A stretch of DNA of 64,000 nucleotides from Parvibaculum sp040216885 (GCA_040216885.1 JAVJOG010000027.1:1-64000), one strand, 5' to 3'; numbered from the stretch's first letter, positions 1-12,233 are shown. Translations and numbers: made by a program. The notes: a model not told the origin generated them from the letters alone.

Positions 1-127
1 GTACCCCTAGGTAGGTTCCCACGTGTTACTCACCCGTCTGCCACTCCCTCCGAAGAGGGCGTTCGACTTGCATGTGTTAAGCCTGCCGCCAGCGTTCGTT
101 CTGAGCCAGGATCAAACTCTCAAGTTG
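1..127 (-). rRNA. rrs: 16S ribosomal RNA, 5' end (partial)
   Basis: Read on the minus strand, this is the start of a bacterial 16S gene: the AGAGTTTGATCCTGGCTCAG universal primer site at 124-105, then the AACGAACGCTGGCGGC block and the GTGAGTAACACGTGGG block. The gene runs off the left edge of the window, so only about 127 nt of the 5' domain are present. The mature 5' end is placed near 127 by analogy with alphaproteobacterial 16S genes, which begin around CAACTTGAGAG; the exact base is inferred. The leader, boxA and promoter that drive it lie just to the right. Confidence 0.97.
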
Positions 128-144
128 AGTTGATCCGACTGCTT

Positions 145-166
145 CCTCGCGGGGAAAACCGCGAGG
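145..166 (-). other. rrn leader hairpin just upstream of 16S
   Basis: Perfect 8-bp inverted repeat (CCTCGCGG / CCGCGAGG, 6-nt loop) about 18 nt upstream of the 16S 5' end. Two further small hairpins follow upstream in the leader: GTCAG/CTGAC at 246-259 and GATCGGT/ACCGATC at 260-277. Such structures are usual in pre-16S leaders, where RNase processing and assembly act; that role is inferred here. Confidence 0.5.
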
Positions 167-321
167 CCTGACGCAAAATACACTCACATTCGTTTCCCGG
201 TCTTGGGGACCGGGTAACGGGGTATGTGTGTAGAAACATCAGACAGTCAGTATTCTGACGATCGGTATGAACCGATCTCGCCAGGACACCGCCGTCCACG
301 TTTCTCTTTCTCAAACCACAA

Positions 322-333
322 TGTCAAAGAGCA
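322..333 (-). promoter_or_regulatory. rrn antitermination boxA
   Basis: The minus strand reads TGCTCTTTGACA, essentially the bacterial boxA (E. coli type TGCTCTTTAACA) in its alphaproteobacterial variant. It lies in the leader between the rrn promoter and the 16S gene, the expected position for loading the NusB/S10 antitermination complex. It is followed downstream by the AGAAAGAGAAACGTGG stretch common in alphaproteobacterial rrn leaders. Confidence 0.8.
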
Positions 334-462
334 CCTGAGTTTCACGACGCAATGAACGTCCCGAAACATCAGGGTCGCAACCGACCCGAAGGACAGCCTC
401 ACCACCGCTTCCCTATGGAAGTCGGGGCCCTGCTGTCATCCATAATTGGATCGTTTACTAGG

Positions 463-474
463 CCACAAAGAGCA
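463..474 (-). promoter_or_regulatory. Second boxA-like element in rrn leader
   Basis: The minus strand reads TGCTCTTTGTGG, matching the first 9 positions of the boxA at 322-333. It lies closer to the promoter. It could be a second, weaker NusB/S10 site or a chance match to a short motif. Confidence 0.3.
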
Positions 475-557
475 CGTCCGGGCAAGCCCTTCAACACTCT
501 TTACCTGAGGGGAAACGTCGCGCCCAAGGGCGGAACGCCGTGACCTCGTGGAGGCGG

Positions 558-586
558 TTTATATGGGCGCGGGTACGGCCTGTCAA
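558..586 (-). promoter_or_regulatory. Strong sigma-70 promoter of the rrn operon
   Basis: On the minus strand, TTGACA (586-581), a 17-bp spacer, and TATAAA (563-558): a near-consensus housekeeping promoter. It is followed by a GC-rich discriminator (CCGCC), as expected for stringently controlled rRNA promoters. A/T tracts at roughly 590-615, upstream on the minus strand, resemble an UP element. The predicted start near 551 gives a leader of about 420 nt before 16S, containing boxA. Confidence 0.8.
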
Positions 587-1033
587 ACCCCTTTTTCGCG
601 CTTTTCCCAAAAAAATCATGCTCTTTTACCCTTGACTCGCGCCGCTCGTCCTGTGTGCGGGCCAAGGCATGGCGGCAGATGGATTCGGAACCGTAACGGC
701 CCGCATCCTGCACTTTGGGTCAGCGCGGAGGCCCTTGCCCCGCCGCCGTCCCGCGTTGACACAGCCCAGTGTACGCCGACACGGCGCTTTTATGGAACGC
801 GGTCGCAATTTAGAAAGAAAGACGGTGTATAAACCTTCATAAACAATGAATATAATGGCTTTTGGACAGGGCCCGCGTTGACAGGACCGGCCGGGTCGGG
901 GCATCGTCTCAAATCACGACGCGTTACATTTTGTTTCGGTGGTCGGGCAGCCACCAGTTTAAGCAAGCCAGCGAAGACCGGGCCTTAAGCATCGACGCTA
1001 AGTATCGGGAATCGCACCGGGGGGACAGCGAGT
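587..1033. other. Intergenic region between rrn promoter and M23 peptidase
   Basis: About 450 nt between the divergent rrn promoter and the peptidase gene. It contains A/T tracts next to the rrn promoter (possible UP element). A TATAAT hexamer lies at 851-856 on the plus strand, but no convincing -35 is found 16-18 bp upstream, so the peptidase promoter is not assigned. No open reading frame here looks like a real gene. Confidence 0.5.
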
Positions 1034-2659
1034 TTGTACGACACGGGGACCCAGGTGACAAAAGACGAGAATTGCGGCGGCGCCGACAACGGAGCCGCGC
1101 CCGCCATGCAGAGCTTTTGGCGCCGCACACGTCGCAACACACGGATTTCATTGAAGTTTTATGCCTCGGCCAGCCGTCTGGCGCTGGGTCAGTCGCGCTG
1201 GATTGCGGCCTCGGGCTCGCTCGGCGCACTGTCGCTCGGCCTGGTCGGCATCGGAATGGCGACCTTGGTGACGCCTTATCAGGGTGTCGCGGTGGCCTCG
1301 CTGACGGCGGACCGGGCGCCGCGTGTCGTCGCCCTCGACCTGACGCCGAGGGATATGGACGAGCCGCGCGCAGTCGTCGCCATTCAGCCCACGGACGATC
1401 TTCATACAGCCTCGCTTGCCGATCCCGGCATGTTTACGGATGAGGTGGCTGCGGAAGCCGTAGCCGAAATTCACCCCGCCGAGCCGCGCGAAGTCGAAGT
1501 CACGGTCGCGCTTGCAAACGGCGAAACGCTGATGGAGGTGCTGGCGAATGCCGGCGCCGACCGCATCGACGCCTATCACGCGGTCGCCGCGATGAGCGCT
1601 CATTACAGCCCGCGCAAACTGCGCGCCGGCCAGGAAATCTCGCTGAGCTTCATGGAAATGCCGGAAGGCGTCGGGACGCTGGACGGCGAAACGGCTCCGG
1701 CGAAATATCTGACCGCGATCGCGCTGCAACCCGACATCGAACGCGCCATCGAAGTGACGCGCGACGCCGACGGCAGCTTTACCGGCCGCGAGACGATGCG
1801 CGAATTCACCGAAGGCTTCGTGCGCGCCGCCGGCACCATCGACAACTCGCTCTTCCTCGACGGCGAACGCGCCGGCCTGCCGCCGCAGATCATCGTCGAG
1901 ATGATCCGCATGTATTCCTACAGCGTCGACTTCCAGCGCGAAATCCAGCCGGGCGACAAGTTCGAAGTCTATTTCAGCCGCAAGTTCGACGAGAATAACG
2001 TTGCCGTTAAAGAAGGCGATGTGCTTTTCGCCTCGCTCTCGGTCGGCGGCAAGACGCACAAGCTCTGGCGTCACGATCCGGGCGACGGCGTCTGGGACTA
2101 TTTCGACGAGAACGGCCAGAGCATGAAGAAGTTCCTGATGAAGACGCCCGTCGACGGCGCGCGCCTCTCGTCCGGCTTCGGCATGCGCAGACATCCGATC
2201 CTCGGCTATTCGCGCCTTCATGGCGGCGTCGACTTCGCCGCGCCGACCGGCACGCCGATCTATGCGGCCGGCGACGGAACGATCCAGCGCGCCAACCGCT
2301 TCGGCAGCTACGGCAACTACATTTCGATCCGCCACGCCAACGGCTACGAAACCGCCTACGCGCATCTCAACGGCTTCGCGCGCGGCATCCGCGCCGGCAC
2401 GCGCGTGCGTCAGGGCCAGGTGATCGGCTATGTCGGCACGACCGGCCGCTCGACCGGCCCGCACCTTCATTACGAAGTGCATGTGAACGGCAAGAAGATG
2501 AATCCGCTGGCGCTGAAGGTCCCGACCGGGCGCAAGCTCGAGGGCGCGCAACTCGCCGCCTTCAAGGCCGAGCGCGAAACGATGGCGATGCAGATGGCCG
2601 AAGCGCCGCTGGCGACCCGCGTCGCCCGCGCAGACACCGACGCGAACAGCGCCAACTAA
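1034..2659 (+). CDS. M23-family metallopeptidase (murein hydrolase-like), membrane-anchored
   Basis: Peptidoglycan-directed M23 (LytM-type) endopeptidase. A single N-terminal membrane segment (about residues 56-79) is followed by a long periplasmic region with a LysM/OapA-like stretch and then the M23 domain. The zinc-binding motifs are intact: HGGVDF (near residue 396) and HLHYE (near 476). The domain order, with an N-terminal anchor and C-terminal M23, is that of cell-wall remodelling or division hydrolases. The start is uncertain: a TTG at 1034 has a G-rich stretch about 10 nt upstream, while an ATG at 1106 would give a 517-residue protein and keep the anchor. There is no partner gene next to it. 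It is followed by an 8-bp hairpin (2700-2722) without a T-tract. Confidence 0.9.
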   Translation: MYDTGTQVTKDENCGGADNGAAPAMQSFWRRTRRNTRISLKFYASASRLALGQSRWIAASGSLGALSLGLVGIGMATLVTPYQGVAVASLTADRAPRVVALDLTPRDMDEPRAVVAIQPTDDLHTASLADPGMFTDEVAAEAVAEIHPAEPREVEVTVALANGETLMEVLANAGADRIDAYHAVAAMSAHYSPRKLRAGQEISLSFMEMPEGVGTLDGETAPAKYLTAIALQPDIERAIEVTRDADGSFTGRETMREFTEGFVRAAGTIDNSLFLDGERAGLPPQIIVEMIRMYSYSVDFQREIQPGDKFEVYFSRKFDENNVAVKEGDVLFASLSVGGKTHKLWRHDPGDGVWDYFDENGQSMKKFLMKTPVDGARLSSGFGMRRHPILGYSRLHGGVDFAAPTGTPIYAAGDGTIQRANRFGSYGNYISIRHANGYETAYAHLNGFARGIRAGTRVRQGQVIGYVGTTGRSTGPHLHYEVHVNGKKMNPLALKVPTGRKLEGAQLAAFKAERETMAMQMAEAPLATRVARADTDANSAN

Positions 2660-2948
2660 CGGCTTTATCTCCGTAGACGGATTGTTTTTCGCAGGCCCCT
2701 TATCCCCGGTTTTCGGGGATAAACCGGCCCTCTGTCACCGAACTGTCAAAAATCTGTCACGAAACTGTCGCAAAAGCCTGTGGGCCCCCGATGCGACCCG
2801 TTCGGGAGACGAAGCCGTCACGTCCATCGCCACGCTGGTTCGCACACCTTCCCGCACGCAGTCGGACACCGCGCGCAACTTGAAATGACGCAAGCATCGC
2901 GCCCGGCGGCGCGCCACGACGATTTCATCCTGAAACGCGGGCGCATAA
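2660..2948. other. Non-coding gap between convergent M23 gene and clpB
   Basis: About 290 nt with no credible gene. It contains a TTATCCCC/GGGGATAA hairpin (2700-2722), then four phased CTGTC half-sites (2732-2771), then about 170 nt of GC-rich sequence before the terminator at 2949-2978. Most other convergent pairs in this window nearly touch, so this spacing is unusual. It may encode a small RNA (inference). Confidence 0.5.
2732..2771 (+). promoter_or_regulatory. Tandem Pho boxes (four PhoB half-sites)
   Basis: Four copies of CTGTC(A/G) begin at 2732, 2743, 2754 and 2765, an exact 11-bp period with A-rich 4-bp spacers. This is the architecture of PhoB binding sites, which are 7-bp direct repeats (CTGTCAT) separated by 4 bp. 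The first and third half-sites are CTGTCAC and the second is CTGTCAA. The orientation points to plus-strand transcription, but no gene lies downstream in that direction and the expected -10 position (about 2782-2787) is GC-rich. The pattern is seen directly; the PhoB assignment follows from the known consensus. Confidence 0.6.
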
Positions 2949-2978
2949 AAAAGGCCGCCGGTCACCCGGCGGCCTTTT
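2949..2978 (-). terminator. Rho-independent terminator after clpB
   Basis: Perfect 13-bp inverted repeat (AAAAGGCCGCCGG with its complement), 4-nt loop, and a run of six T on the minus strand. It lies about 20 nt past the clpB stop. The plus strand also ends in TTTT, so it can terminate in both directions, including any transcript from the Pho-box region. Confidence 0.9.
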
Positions 2979-2999
2979 GCTTTACGGCGCGTGTGGGCG

Positions 3000-5627
<2,628 letters not shown>

Positions 5628-5713
5628 GTGTCTTCCCTTTCAAGCACGCGCGGGGATCGCCCGGGCGCCTTATCCGAATTCCGGACCGGCCCTCCAGAGG
5701 CGCCGGTCCTTGA

Positions 5714-5745
5714 CGGATATTGGTGTTGCTTAACGGTCACACAAG
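5714..5745 (-). promoter_or_regulatory. Sigma-32 (RpoH)-type promoter of clpB
   Basis: On the minus strand, CTTG at 5745-5742, then an 18-bp spacer, then CCAATATCCG (5723-5714). This matches the alphaproteobacterial RpoH -10 pattern CYTATNTNNG at all but one defined position. It is upstream of clpB, the classic heat-shock gene, in the right orientation. Confidence 0.65.
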
Positions 5746-5823
5746 AGGCAATCTCCTGCCAGTTTGTCGCAGAAACCTGCCGAATTCGTGAAGATCGGCA
5801 GCAAAACCGGAGGACAGCGGGCC

Positions 5824-6591
5824 ATGGGAGAGCGTGCGACAATCGTGAACCTCTACCGCTACCCGGTCAAAGGCCTTTCGCCGGAGCCACTGGACCGGGT
5901 GACCCTCGAAAAGGGCGAAACCTTCCCCTTCGACCGCGCCTTTGCCATCGAGAACGGCTCAGCCGATTTCGACCCGGCCGCGCCGAAGCACTTTCCGAAG
6001 ATCAAGTTCCTGATGCTGATGCGGGACGAGCGGCTGGCGAAACTGAAGACCCGCTTCGACGATACGACGACGACGCTGCATGTGGCGCTGGAGGGCCGCG
6101 AACGCCTGGCCGCCGACCTGACGACGGCAGAGGGCCGGACGGCGCTGGAAGGCTTCATGGCCGACTACATGAAGGACGAGTTGCGCGGGCCGCCGCGGCT
6201 CGTCTTCGCGCCCGGATTTTCGCATTCGGACGCGCCGGCGAAACTCGTCTCGATCATCAACATGGCGAGCATACGGGCGCTGGAGGAAAAGATCGGCCGC
6301 AAGGTCGATCCGCTGCGCTTTCGCGGCAATGTCTATGTGGAGGGGCTTGAGCCCTTCGAGGATCACGGCTGGGTCGGCCGGCGCTTCCGCATCGGCGATG
6401 CGGGCTTCAAGGGCGTACACCGCACGGTGCGCTGCGCGGCCACCAATGTCGATCCGGTGACGGGCGCCCGCGACATGGAAATTCCGGCAACGCTGATGCG
6501 CGACCGGGGCGACGCCGATCTCGGCCTCTATGCCCATGTGAGTTCGCCGGGCTCGATAAAGCCCGGCGACAAACTCGTGCTGGAAGACTAG
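5824..6591 (+). CDS. MOSC domain-containing protein (YcbX/mARC-like)
   Basis: 255-residue protein with an N-terminal MOSC beta-barrel (IVNLYRYPVKGLSPE) followed by the MOSC domain. Cys204 in VRCAATNVDP is the residue that binds the molybdenum cofactor in this family, and surrounding motifs (FRGNVYV, GDAGFKGVHRTVRC) are intact. Family members (YcbX, mARC) reduce N-hydroxylated substrates with an electron partner; the substrate here is unknown. I chose the ATG at 5824 because GGAGGA lies 9 nt upstream; a TTG at 5764 has no ribosome site. No ferredoxin domain is attached. It is divergent from clpB and convergent with the DUF4167 gene. Confidence 0.85.
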   Translation: MGERATIVNLYRYPVKGLSPEPLDRVTLEKGETFPFDRAFAIENGSADFDPAAPKHFPKIKFLMLMRDERLAKLKTRFDDTTTTLHVALEGRERLAADLTTAEGRTALEGFMADYMKDELRGPPRLVFAPGFSHSDAPAKLVSIINMASIRALEEKIGRKVDPLRFRGNVYVEGLEPFEDHGWVGRRFRIGDAGFKGVHRTVRCAATNVDPVTGARDMEIPATLMRDRGDADLGLYAHVSSPGSIKPGDKLVLED

Positions 6592-6607
6592 GCGGGTTCA
6601 GCCGCCT

Positions 6608-7333
6608 TCAATCGCCGGGCGCGACTTCCGGTGCCGGAGTGGCGCGGGGCGCGGCATCGCCACCTTCGCCGCCTTCATGGGCGCGCGCTTCGCCGCCACC
6701 CTGGCCCGCTTGGCCCTCGCCGCGCGGACGGCGCCGGCGGCCCTGGCGGCGGCGCGGCTGACCTTCGCCCTCGCCACCCTGCTGGCCGCCCTGAGGCTGG
6801 CCACCCTGATGCTGGCCGGCCTGACGCTCATCCTGTTCGCCGTCTTCGCTCTCGTCGCCGTCGTCCTGACGGTGCTGGCCGCCATTCGCCTGGCCGCCGC
6901 TTGCGCCGGCATTCTGGCCGCCGCCCTGCCCATTGCCGTTCTGCTGGTGCCAGGGCTGGCCCGGATGGCGCGGCTGGGGCTGGTTGTCGGCGGTGAAATC
7001 CGTCTCTTCCTCTTCGTCTTCCGGCGGACGGTAGGCGAGACTGCTCTGCGGCCGGGCCTGGCCTTCCTGGCCGGTCTGGGCGGCCATCAGGAGCCGGTAA
7101 TAGTGTTCCGCGTGCTGAAAGTAGTTTTCCGCCATCACGCGGTCGCCGGCCGAAATCGCGTCGCGGGCGAGCTGCTGGTACTTCTCGCAGACATGCGTGG
7201 CGGTGCCGCGGATCTTCACGTCCGGCCCGTTGCTGTCGTAAGCCCGGTTGGCCGAATGCTGCGGTCTGCCATTGTTGCGCCCACCGCGACCGCGCGAACG
7301 CTTGGGGTTATTTTGCCCTTGCCTCATATGCAC
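6608..7333 (-). CDS. DUF4167 domain-containing protein
   Basis: 241-residue protein. The N-terminal third is the DUF4167 domain (RQGQNNPKRSRGRGGRNN, then a helical stretch with CEKYQQLARDAISAGDRVMAENYFQHAEHYYRLL). The rest is low-complexity, rich in G, Q, E, R and H, and predicted disordered. The family is alphaproteobacterial and typically lies beside prfA-prmC, as here. Its basic RG/RGR-rich N-terminus suggests RNA or ribosome binding, but no function is established. Starts at residues 1 and 3 are both possible. It is separated from prmC by 480 nt and may have its own promoter. Confidence 0.85.
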   Translation of the reverse strand: MHMRQGQNNPKRSRGRGGRNNGRPQHSANRAYDSNGPDVKIRGTATHVCEKYQQLARDAISAGDRVMAENYFQHAEHYYRLLMAAQTGQEGQARPQSSLAYRPPEDEEEETDFTADNQPQPRHPGQPWHQQNGNGQGGGQNAGASGGQANGGQHRQDDGDESEDGEQDERQAGQHQGGQPQGGQQGGEGEGQPRRRQGRRRRPRGEGQAGQGGGEARAHEGGEGGDAAPRATPAPEVAPGD

Positions 7334-7812
7334 TTGTTTCTCGCTGACTGTTTACGCCGGAATCCCGTTCGAAGCTTCTGGTCAAAGCCCTCTGGACGAT
7401 GCCCACTGGCCAAAGCCCTTTGCCGCCGCCGGCGCCCGGACGATCCGTTTCCGGACCGCGCCATCGCGCGAGCGGACTTCCCCAGCACACACAAGATGCC
7501 CGGCCTTGGCGGCGTGGGCCCATTCGGATGCTAAGAAGTTCTGTCCCGGTATCCGCGTCCAGCCCCTGGAACGTCGATGGATACTTGCGGGTACCTGCCT
7601 TGTCCGGGACCGCCTCAAGCGCCTTCGAACCCGGCCCGGCAACGGTTCTCCCGCGCTGGGCGACATCCCTCTTCTCGGAAGACAGTCTTCATGTCGGAGG
7701 AGGGGTTCGAGGAGCGAGGCGTTTTCCACCCGGCTCGTTTTCCCTGCATGAAACCTAGCCTCTGGGCAGCCGGATTCCAAACGATTTTTTCCCGCCGCAA
7801 TGAGGAAAAAAT
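7334..7812. other. Intergenic region between prmC and the DUF4167 gene
   Basis: 479 nt without a gene I can support. Open frames exist on both strands but have arginine-rich, shadow-like composition and no ribosome sites. It should hold the leader and promoter of the DUF4167 gene. I see no clear -35/-10 pair, strong hairpin or riboswitch. Confidence 0.4.
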
Positions 7813-8675
7813 TCAGCCTTCGCGCCGGTTTTGGGGCTCAAGCCCTGCGACAAGGGCGCGCGGCACGCCGCCAAGGTCGGAAACGACATGCACGACGCAA
7901 AGCCCCGCCGCCCCGAAAAGCGCCGCGACGGCATCCGCCTGGCCGAACCCGAGCTCCACAACCGCATGCCCGCGCGGCGCGAGAACCGGCGGCAAGGCGC
8001 GCGCCAGCGCCCGGTAGGCATCGAGACCGTCGGCGCCGCCATCGAGCGCGAGACGCGGATCGTGGTCGCGCACGCCGGCATCGAGCGCCGCGATCCCGGC
8101 GCTGACGATATAGGGCGGATTGGAAACGACGAGGTCGAAGACGCCGTCGACGCCGGCCGTCCAGTCGGCCGCAACGAAACCGGCCCGCGCCGCGAGGCCG
8201 AGCGCAACGGCGTTGGCGCGCGCGACATCGAGCGCCGCGGCGGAAATATCGACGCCGACGCCCAGCGCGTCCGACCGTTCGGCAAGAAGCGCCAGCAGCA
8301 GGCAGCCCGAGCCGGTGCCGAGATCGAGAATGCGGGGCGCTTCGACCCCGCGCAGGAGATCGAGCGCGGCGGCGACCAGCGTTTCGCTGTCGGCGCGCGG
8401 ATCGAGCACGGCCGGCGTCACCGCGAAATCGAGACCCCAGAATTCGCGGCGGCCCAGAATGCGCGACACCGGCTCGCCCGCGAGGCGGCGGTGCTCATAG
8501 GCCCCAAGCAGCGCTTCTTCCTCCGGCGAGATGAAGGCGCCGGGCTCGCGGATCATTTCGATCTCGCTCGCCCCGGTCGCGCCGCGTACCAGCAGCCGCG
8601 CATCGAGTTCGGGTGTCGGCAGGCCGGCCTGCTTCAGCCGCCAGCCCAGCATGCGCGCCGCATGGTCGCGCGTGT

Positions 8676-8679
<4 letters not shown>
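7813..8679 (-). CDS. prmC: Peptide chain release factor N5-glutamine methyltransferase PrmC
   Basis: SAM-dependent methyltransferase that modifies the Gln of the GGQ motif in release factors. It has the N-terminal helical PrmC domain, SAM-binding motif ILDLGTGSGCLLLAL, and catalytic NPPY (VVSNPPYI). Its 288 residues are the normal family length. The ATG overlaps the prfA stop by 4 nt (ATGA type), so it is translationally coupled to its own substrate gene. Confidence 0.96.
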
Positions 8680-9743
<1,064 letters not shown>

Positions 9744-9799
9744 GACGGCAAGGAACCTGGGAAGTGACGGATTGTTGCAAGCGGAGAAAAGCCGCCTCG

Positions 9800-10948
9800 C
9801 TAATCGCCCGCCAGCGCGCGCGGTTCCGCCGCCTTTTCCGCCGCTTCGCGCGCGGCGTCTATTTCCTTCGCCTTCGCCTCGACGAGTTCGACGAGATGCT
9901 CGACGATCTCGTCATTTCTGATCTTGTGATCGGTGAGGCCGGCGAGATAGACCATGCCCGAGCCCGCGCCGCCGCCGGTGAAACCGATATCGGTCTGCTC
10001 GGCCTCGCCCGGCCCGTTGACGACGCAGCCGATCACCGACAGCGTCATCGGCGTCGCGATGTGGGCAAGGCGTTCTTCGAGAACCCGCACCGTGCCGATG
10101 ACGTCGAAGCCCTGCCGCGCACAGGAGGGGCAGGAAATAATCGTGACGCCGCGGTGGCGGAGCCCGAGCGACTTCAGGATGTCGAAACCGACTTTCACTT
10201 CTTCGACGGGGTCGGCGGAAAGCGAAACCCGGATCGTGTCGCCGATGCCGCCCCAGAGCAGCATGCCGAGACCGACCGAGGATTTGACCGTGCCGGTCAT
10301 CAGCCCGCCCGCCTCGGTGACGCCGATATGAAGCGGGCAATCGATGGCGTCGGCAAGCTGCTGATAGGCGGCGACGGTGAGGAACGGGTCGGAAGCTTTG
10401 ACGCTGATCTTGAACTCGTGGAAATCGTGGTCCTGCAGGATGCGTGCGTGGTCGAGCGCGCTTTCGACCATCGCCGCCGGGCAAGGCTCGCCGTATTTTT
10501 CCAGCAGGTCGCGCTCGAGCGACCCGGCATTGACGCCGATGCGCATTGAGCAACCGTGATCCTTGGCCGCCTGGATGACTTCGCGCACCCGCGCTTCGGA
10601 ACCGATATTGCCCGGATTGATGCGCAGACAGGCGGCACCCGCCTTCGCCGCCTCGATGGCGCGGCGATAGTGGAAATGGATATCGGCGACGATCGGAATT
10701 TTTGTGGCGCGGACGATCTCGGCAAGCGCCGCGGTCGAGGCCTCGTCGGGGCACGACACACGCACGATGTCGCAGCCCGCCTCCTCTATGCGGCGGATCT
10801 GCTCGATCGTCGCCTTCGCATCCGAGGTCAGCGTGTTGGTCATGGTCTGGACGGAAATCGGCGCATCGCCGCCGACCGGCACCGACCCCACATGGATCTG
10901 CCGGCTGGGGCGGCGCGCGATGTCGCGCCAGGGTCTGATGCTGCTCAT
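9800..10948 (-). CDS. ispG: 4-hydroxy-3-methylbut-2-enyl diphosphate synthase (flavodoxin)
   Basis: IspG (GcpE) performs the penultimate step of the MEP isoprenoid pathway with a 4Fe-4S cluster. The TIM-barrel starts with RQIHVGSVPVGGDAPISVQTMTNT. The cluster cysteines lie in CPSCARQGFD and VIGCVVNGPGEA. I chose the ATG at 10948 (382 residues, normal length). An upstream in-frame GTG at 11008 would add 20 residues with no family counterpart. It lies between the RodZ-like gene and prfA. Confidence 0.96.
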   Translation of the reverse strand: MSSIRPWRDIARRPSRQIHVGSVPVGGDAPISVQTMTNTLTSDAKATIEQIRRIEEAGCDIVRVSCPDEASTAALAEIVRATKIPIVADIHFHYRRAIEAAKAGAACLRINPGNIGSEARVREVIQAAKDHGCSMRIGVNAGSLERDLLEKYGEPCPAAMVESALDHARILQDHDFHEFKISVKASDPFLTVAAYQQLADAIDCPLHIGVTEAGGLMTGTVKSSVGLGMLLWGGIGDTIRVSLSADPVEEVKVGFDILKSLGLRHRGVTIISCPSCARQGFDVIGTVRVLEERLAHIATPMTLSVIGCVVNGPGEAEQTDIGFTGGGAGSGMVYLAGLTDHKIRNDEIVEHLVELVEAKAKEIDAAREAAEKAAEPRALAGD

Positions 10949-11072
10949 GGGTTCAAAATCCGTCCGTTCGCTGGACGTTATGCCGAAAGAGGTCGCAGGG
11001 CACCGCACATGACGCCGCCTTGCCTGCCTTCATATCAGAATATCAGAAATGCGGCGTTTCCGTGAAAGCCGC

Positions 11073-12233
11073 CTATTCGACCGCCGTTTCGCCCGAAACG
11101 CTGTCCGCAACCGCCGGTTTCGGCATCGCCGCCAGCAGATCGGTCGCATAGAGCGACTTGCCGGTGAGCACCAGCGTCGCCGGGCCGGCGAGCCCGAGCG
11201 ACTGGCCGTCGACCATGATCTCGAAAGCGCTCGCATCGCGCGCCACGAGGATGACGCCGGGCTGGCTCGGCGCGCGGTAGCTGTCGCCCGCCTGGAAAAC
11301 CCGTTCGATCAGCACCTTTCCGGCGGCGTCCTCGACGCGAATCCAGGCGCCGCTGCGCCGCGCGCGCACGACGACGCGTCCGTCGACATTCTCCGCGCCA
11401 TAGGGCGTGCCATCCGGAAGGGGCGGCAAGTCCGTCGAGACTTCTTCGGAGAGAGCGGCCAGTTCCATTTCCGCGGCCACTTCCTCAGCCGCCGCTTCCT
11501 CGATGTCTTCGGCGCTGACGGGTGCCGGCTCGTAAACGCTCTGCGGCGCAAGCGCGGCATCGGCCAACGGAGCGACGCCCGACACGCGCACGGCAGGCAC
11601 GTCGCCGGCAGCCGGCGTCGACGCCGAAGCGCTGTCGCCGCGCGACGAAGTCGCCGCACCGGCGGACACAGGCGCCGCGGCGACGGCTTCAGCCGGCGGC
11701 TCCAGCGTCGCGGGTCCACGCACCGCCATCATTTCATCGGTTGATTTCGAAAGCAGCCAGCCGCCATAGGCACCGGCCGCGATGACGAGAAGCACGATCA
11801 GGAACGTACCCTTCGGCAAGGGGCGCTCTTCGCCGGCTTCCGGAAAACTCAGATCGGCCGCCGCCGCCTCCTCATTGTCGAACTCGGCCTTGAAACGCTC
11901 GACGACATGGCGGCTGTCGAGACCGAGATATTCCGCATAGGAACGAACGAAACCGATCGCATAGGCGCGCGCCGGAAGATCGGCATTGCGTCCTTCCTCG
12001 ATCGCCTCGATCTGGCTGCGGCTGATGCGAAGACACTGCGCGATCGAGCGCAAATCCTCGCCCCGGCGCAACCGCGCGTTGCGCAATTCGGCGCCGACCG
12101 TGTCGGCGGCTTCCGGCAATTCATTGGTGATGTCGCGCAGGTGCAACCTGCGCCGTGCGTCCGACCTGTCTTCGGTGGGCAGCATCGTGACTTTGTTCAT
12201 CTGTGTGGGCTCTTCTTCCCCGAGCTGAGCCAT
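11073..12233 (-). CDS. RodZ-like helix-turn-helix membrane protein
   Basis: 386 residues: N-terminal HTH_25/cro-type domain (GAELRNARLRRGEDLRSIAQCLRISRSQIEAIEEGR, about residues 47-110), one transmembrane helix (FLIVLLVIAAGAYGGWLL), a Pro/Ala/Ser-rich periplasmic linker, and a C-terminal beta-rich DUF4115 domain (SGAWIRVEDAAGKVLIERVFQAGDSY). This is the architecture of RodZ, which anchors MreB at the inner membrane and helps set rod shape. The start may be ATG 12233 or 12200; neither has a strong ribosome site. It lies just upstream of ispG, a common pairing. Confidence 0.85.
   Translation of the reverse strand: MAQLGEEEPTQMNKVTMLPTEDRSDARRRLHLRDITNELPEAADTVGAELRNARLRRGEDLRSIAQCLRISRSQIEAIEEGRNADLPARAYAIGFVRSYAEYLGLDSRHVVERFKAEFDNEEAAAADLSFPEAGEERPLPKGTFLIVLLVIAAGAYGGWLLSKSTDEMMAVRGPATLEPPAEAVAAAPVSAGAATSSRGDSASASTPAAGDVPAVRVSGVAPLADAALAPQSVYEPAPVSAEDIEEAAAEEVAAEMELAALSEEVSTDLPPLPDGTPYGAENVDGRVVVRARRSGAWIRVEDAAGKVLIERVFQAGDSYRAPSQPGVILVARDASAFEIMVDGQSLGLAGPATLVLTGKSLYATDLLAAMPKPAVADSVSGETAVE

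Noticed and set aside
7382..7780. Minus-strand open frame between prmC and the DUF4167 gene
   Set aside because: No ribosome site, Arg/Pro/Ser-rich composition, no recognisable domain.
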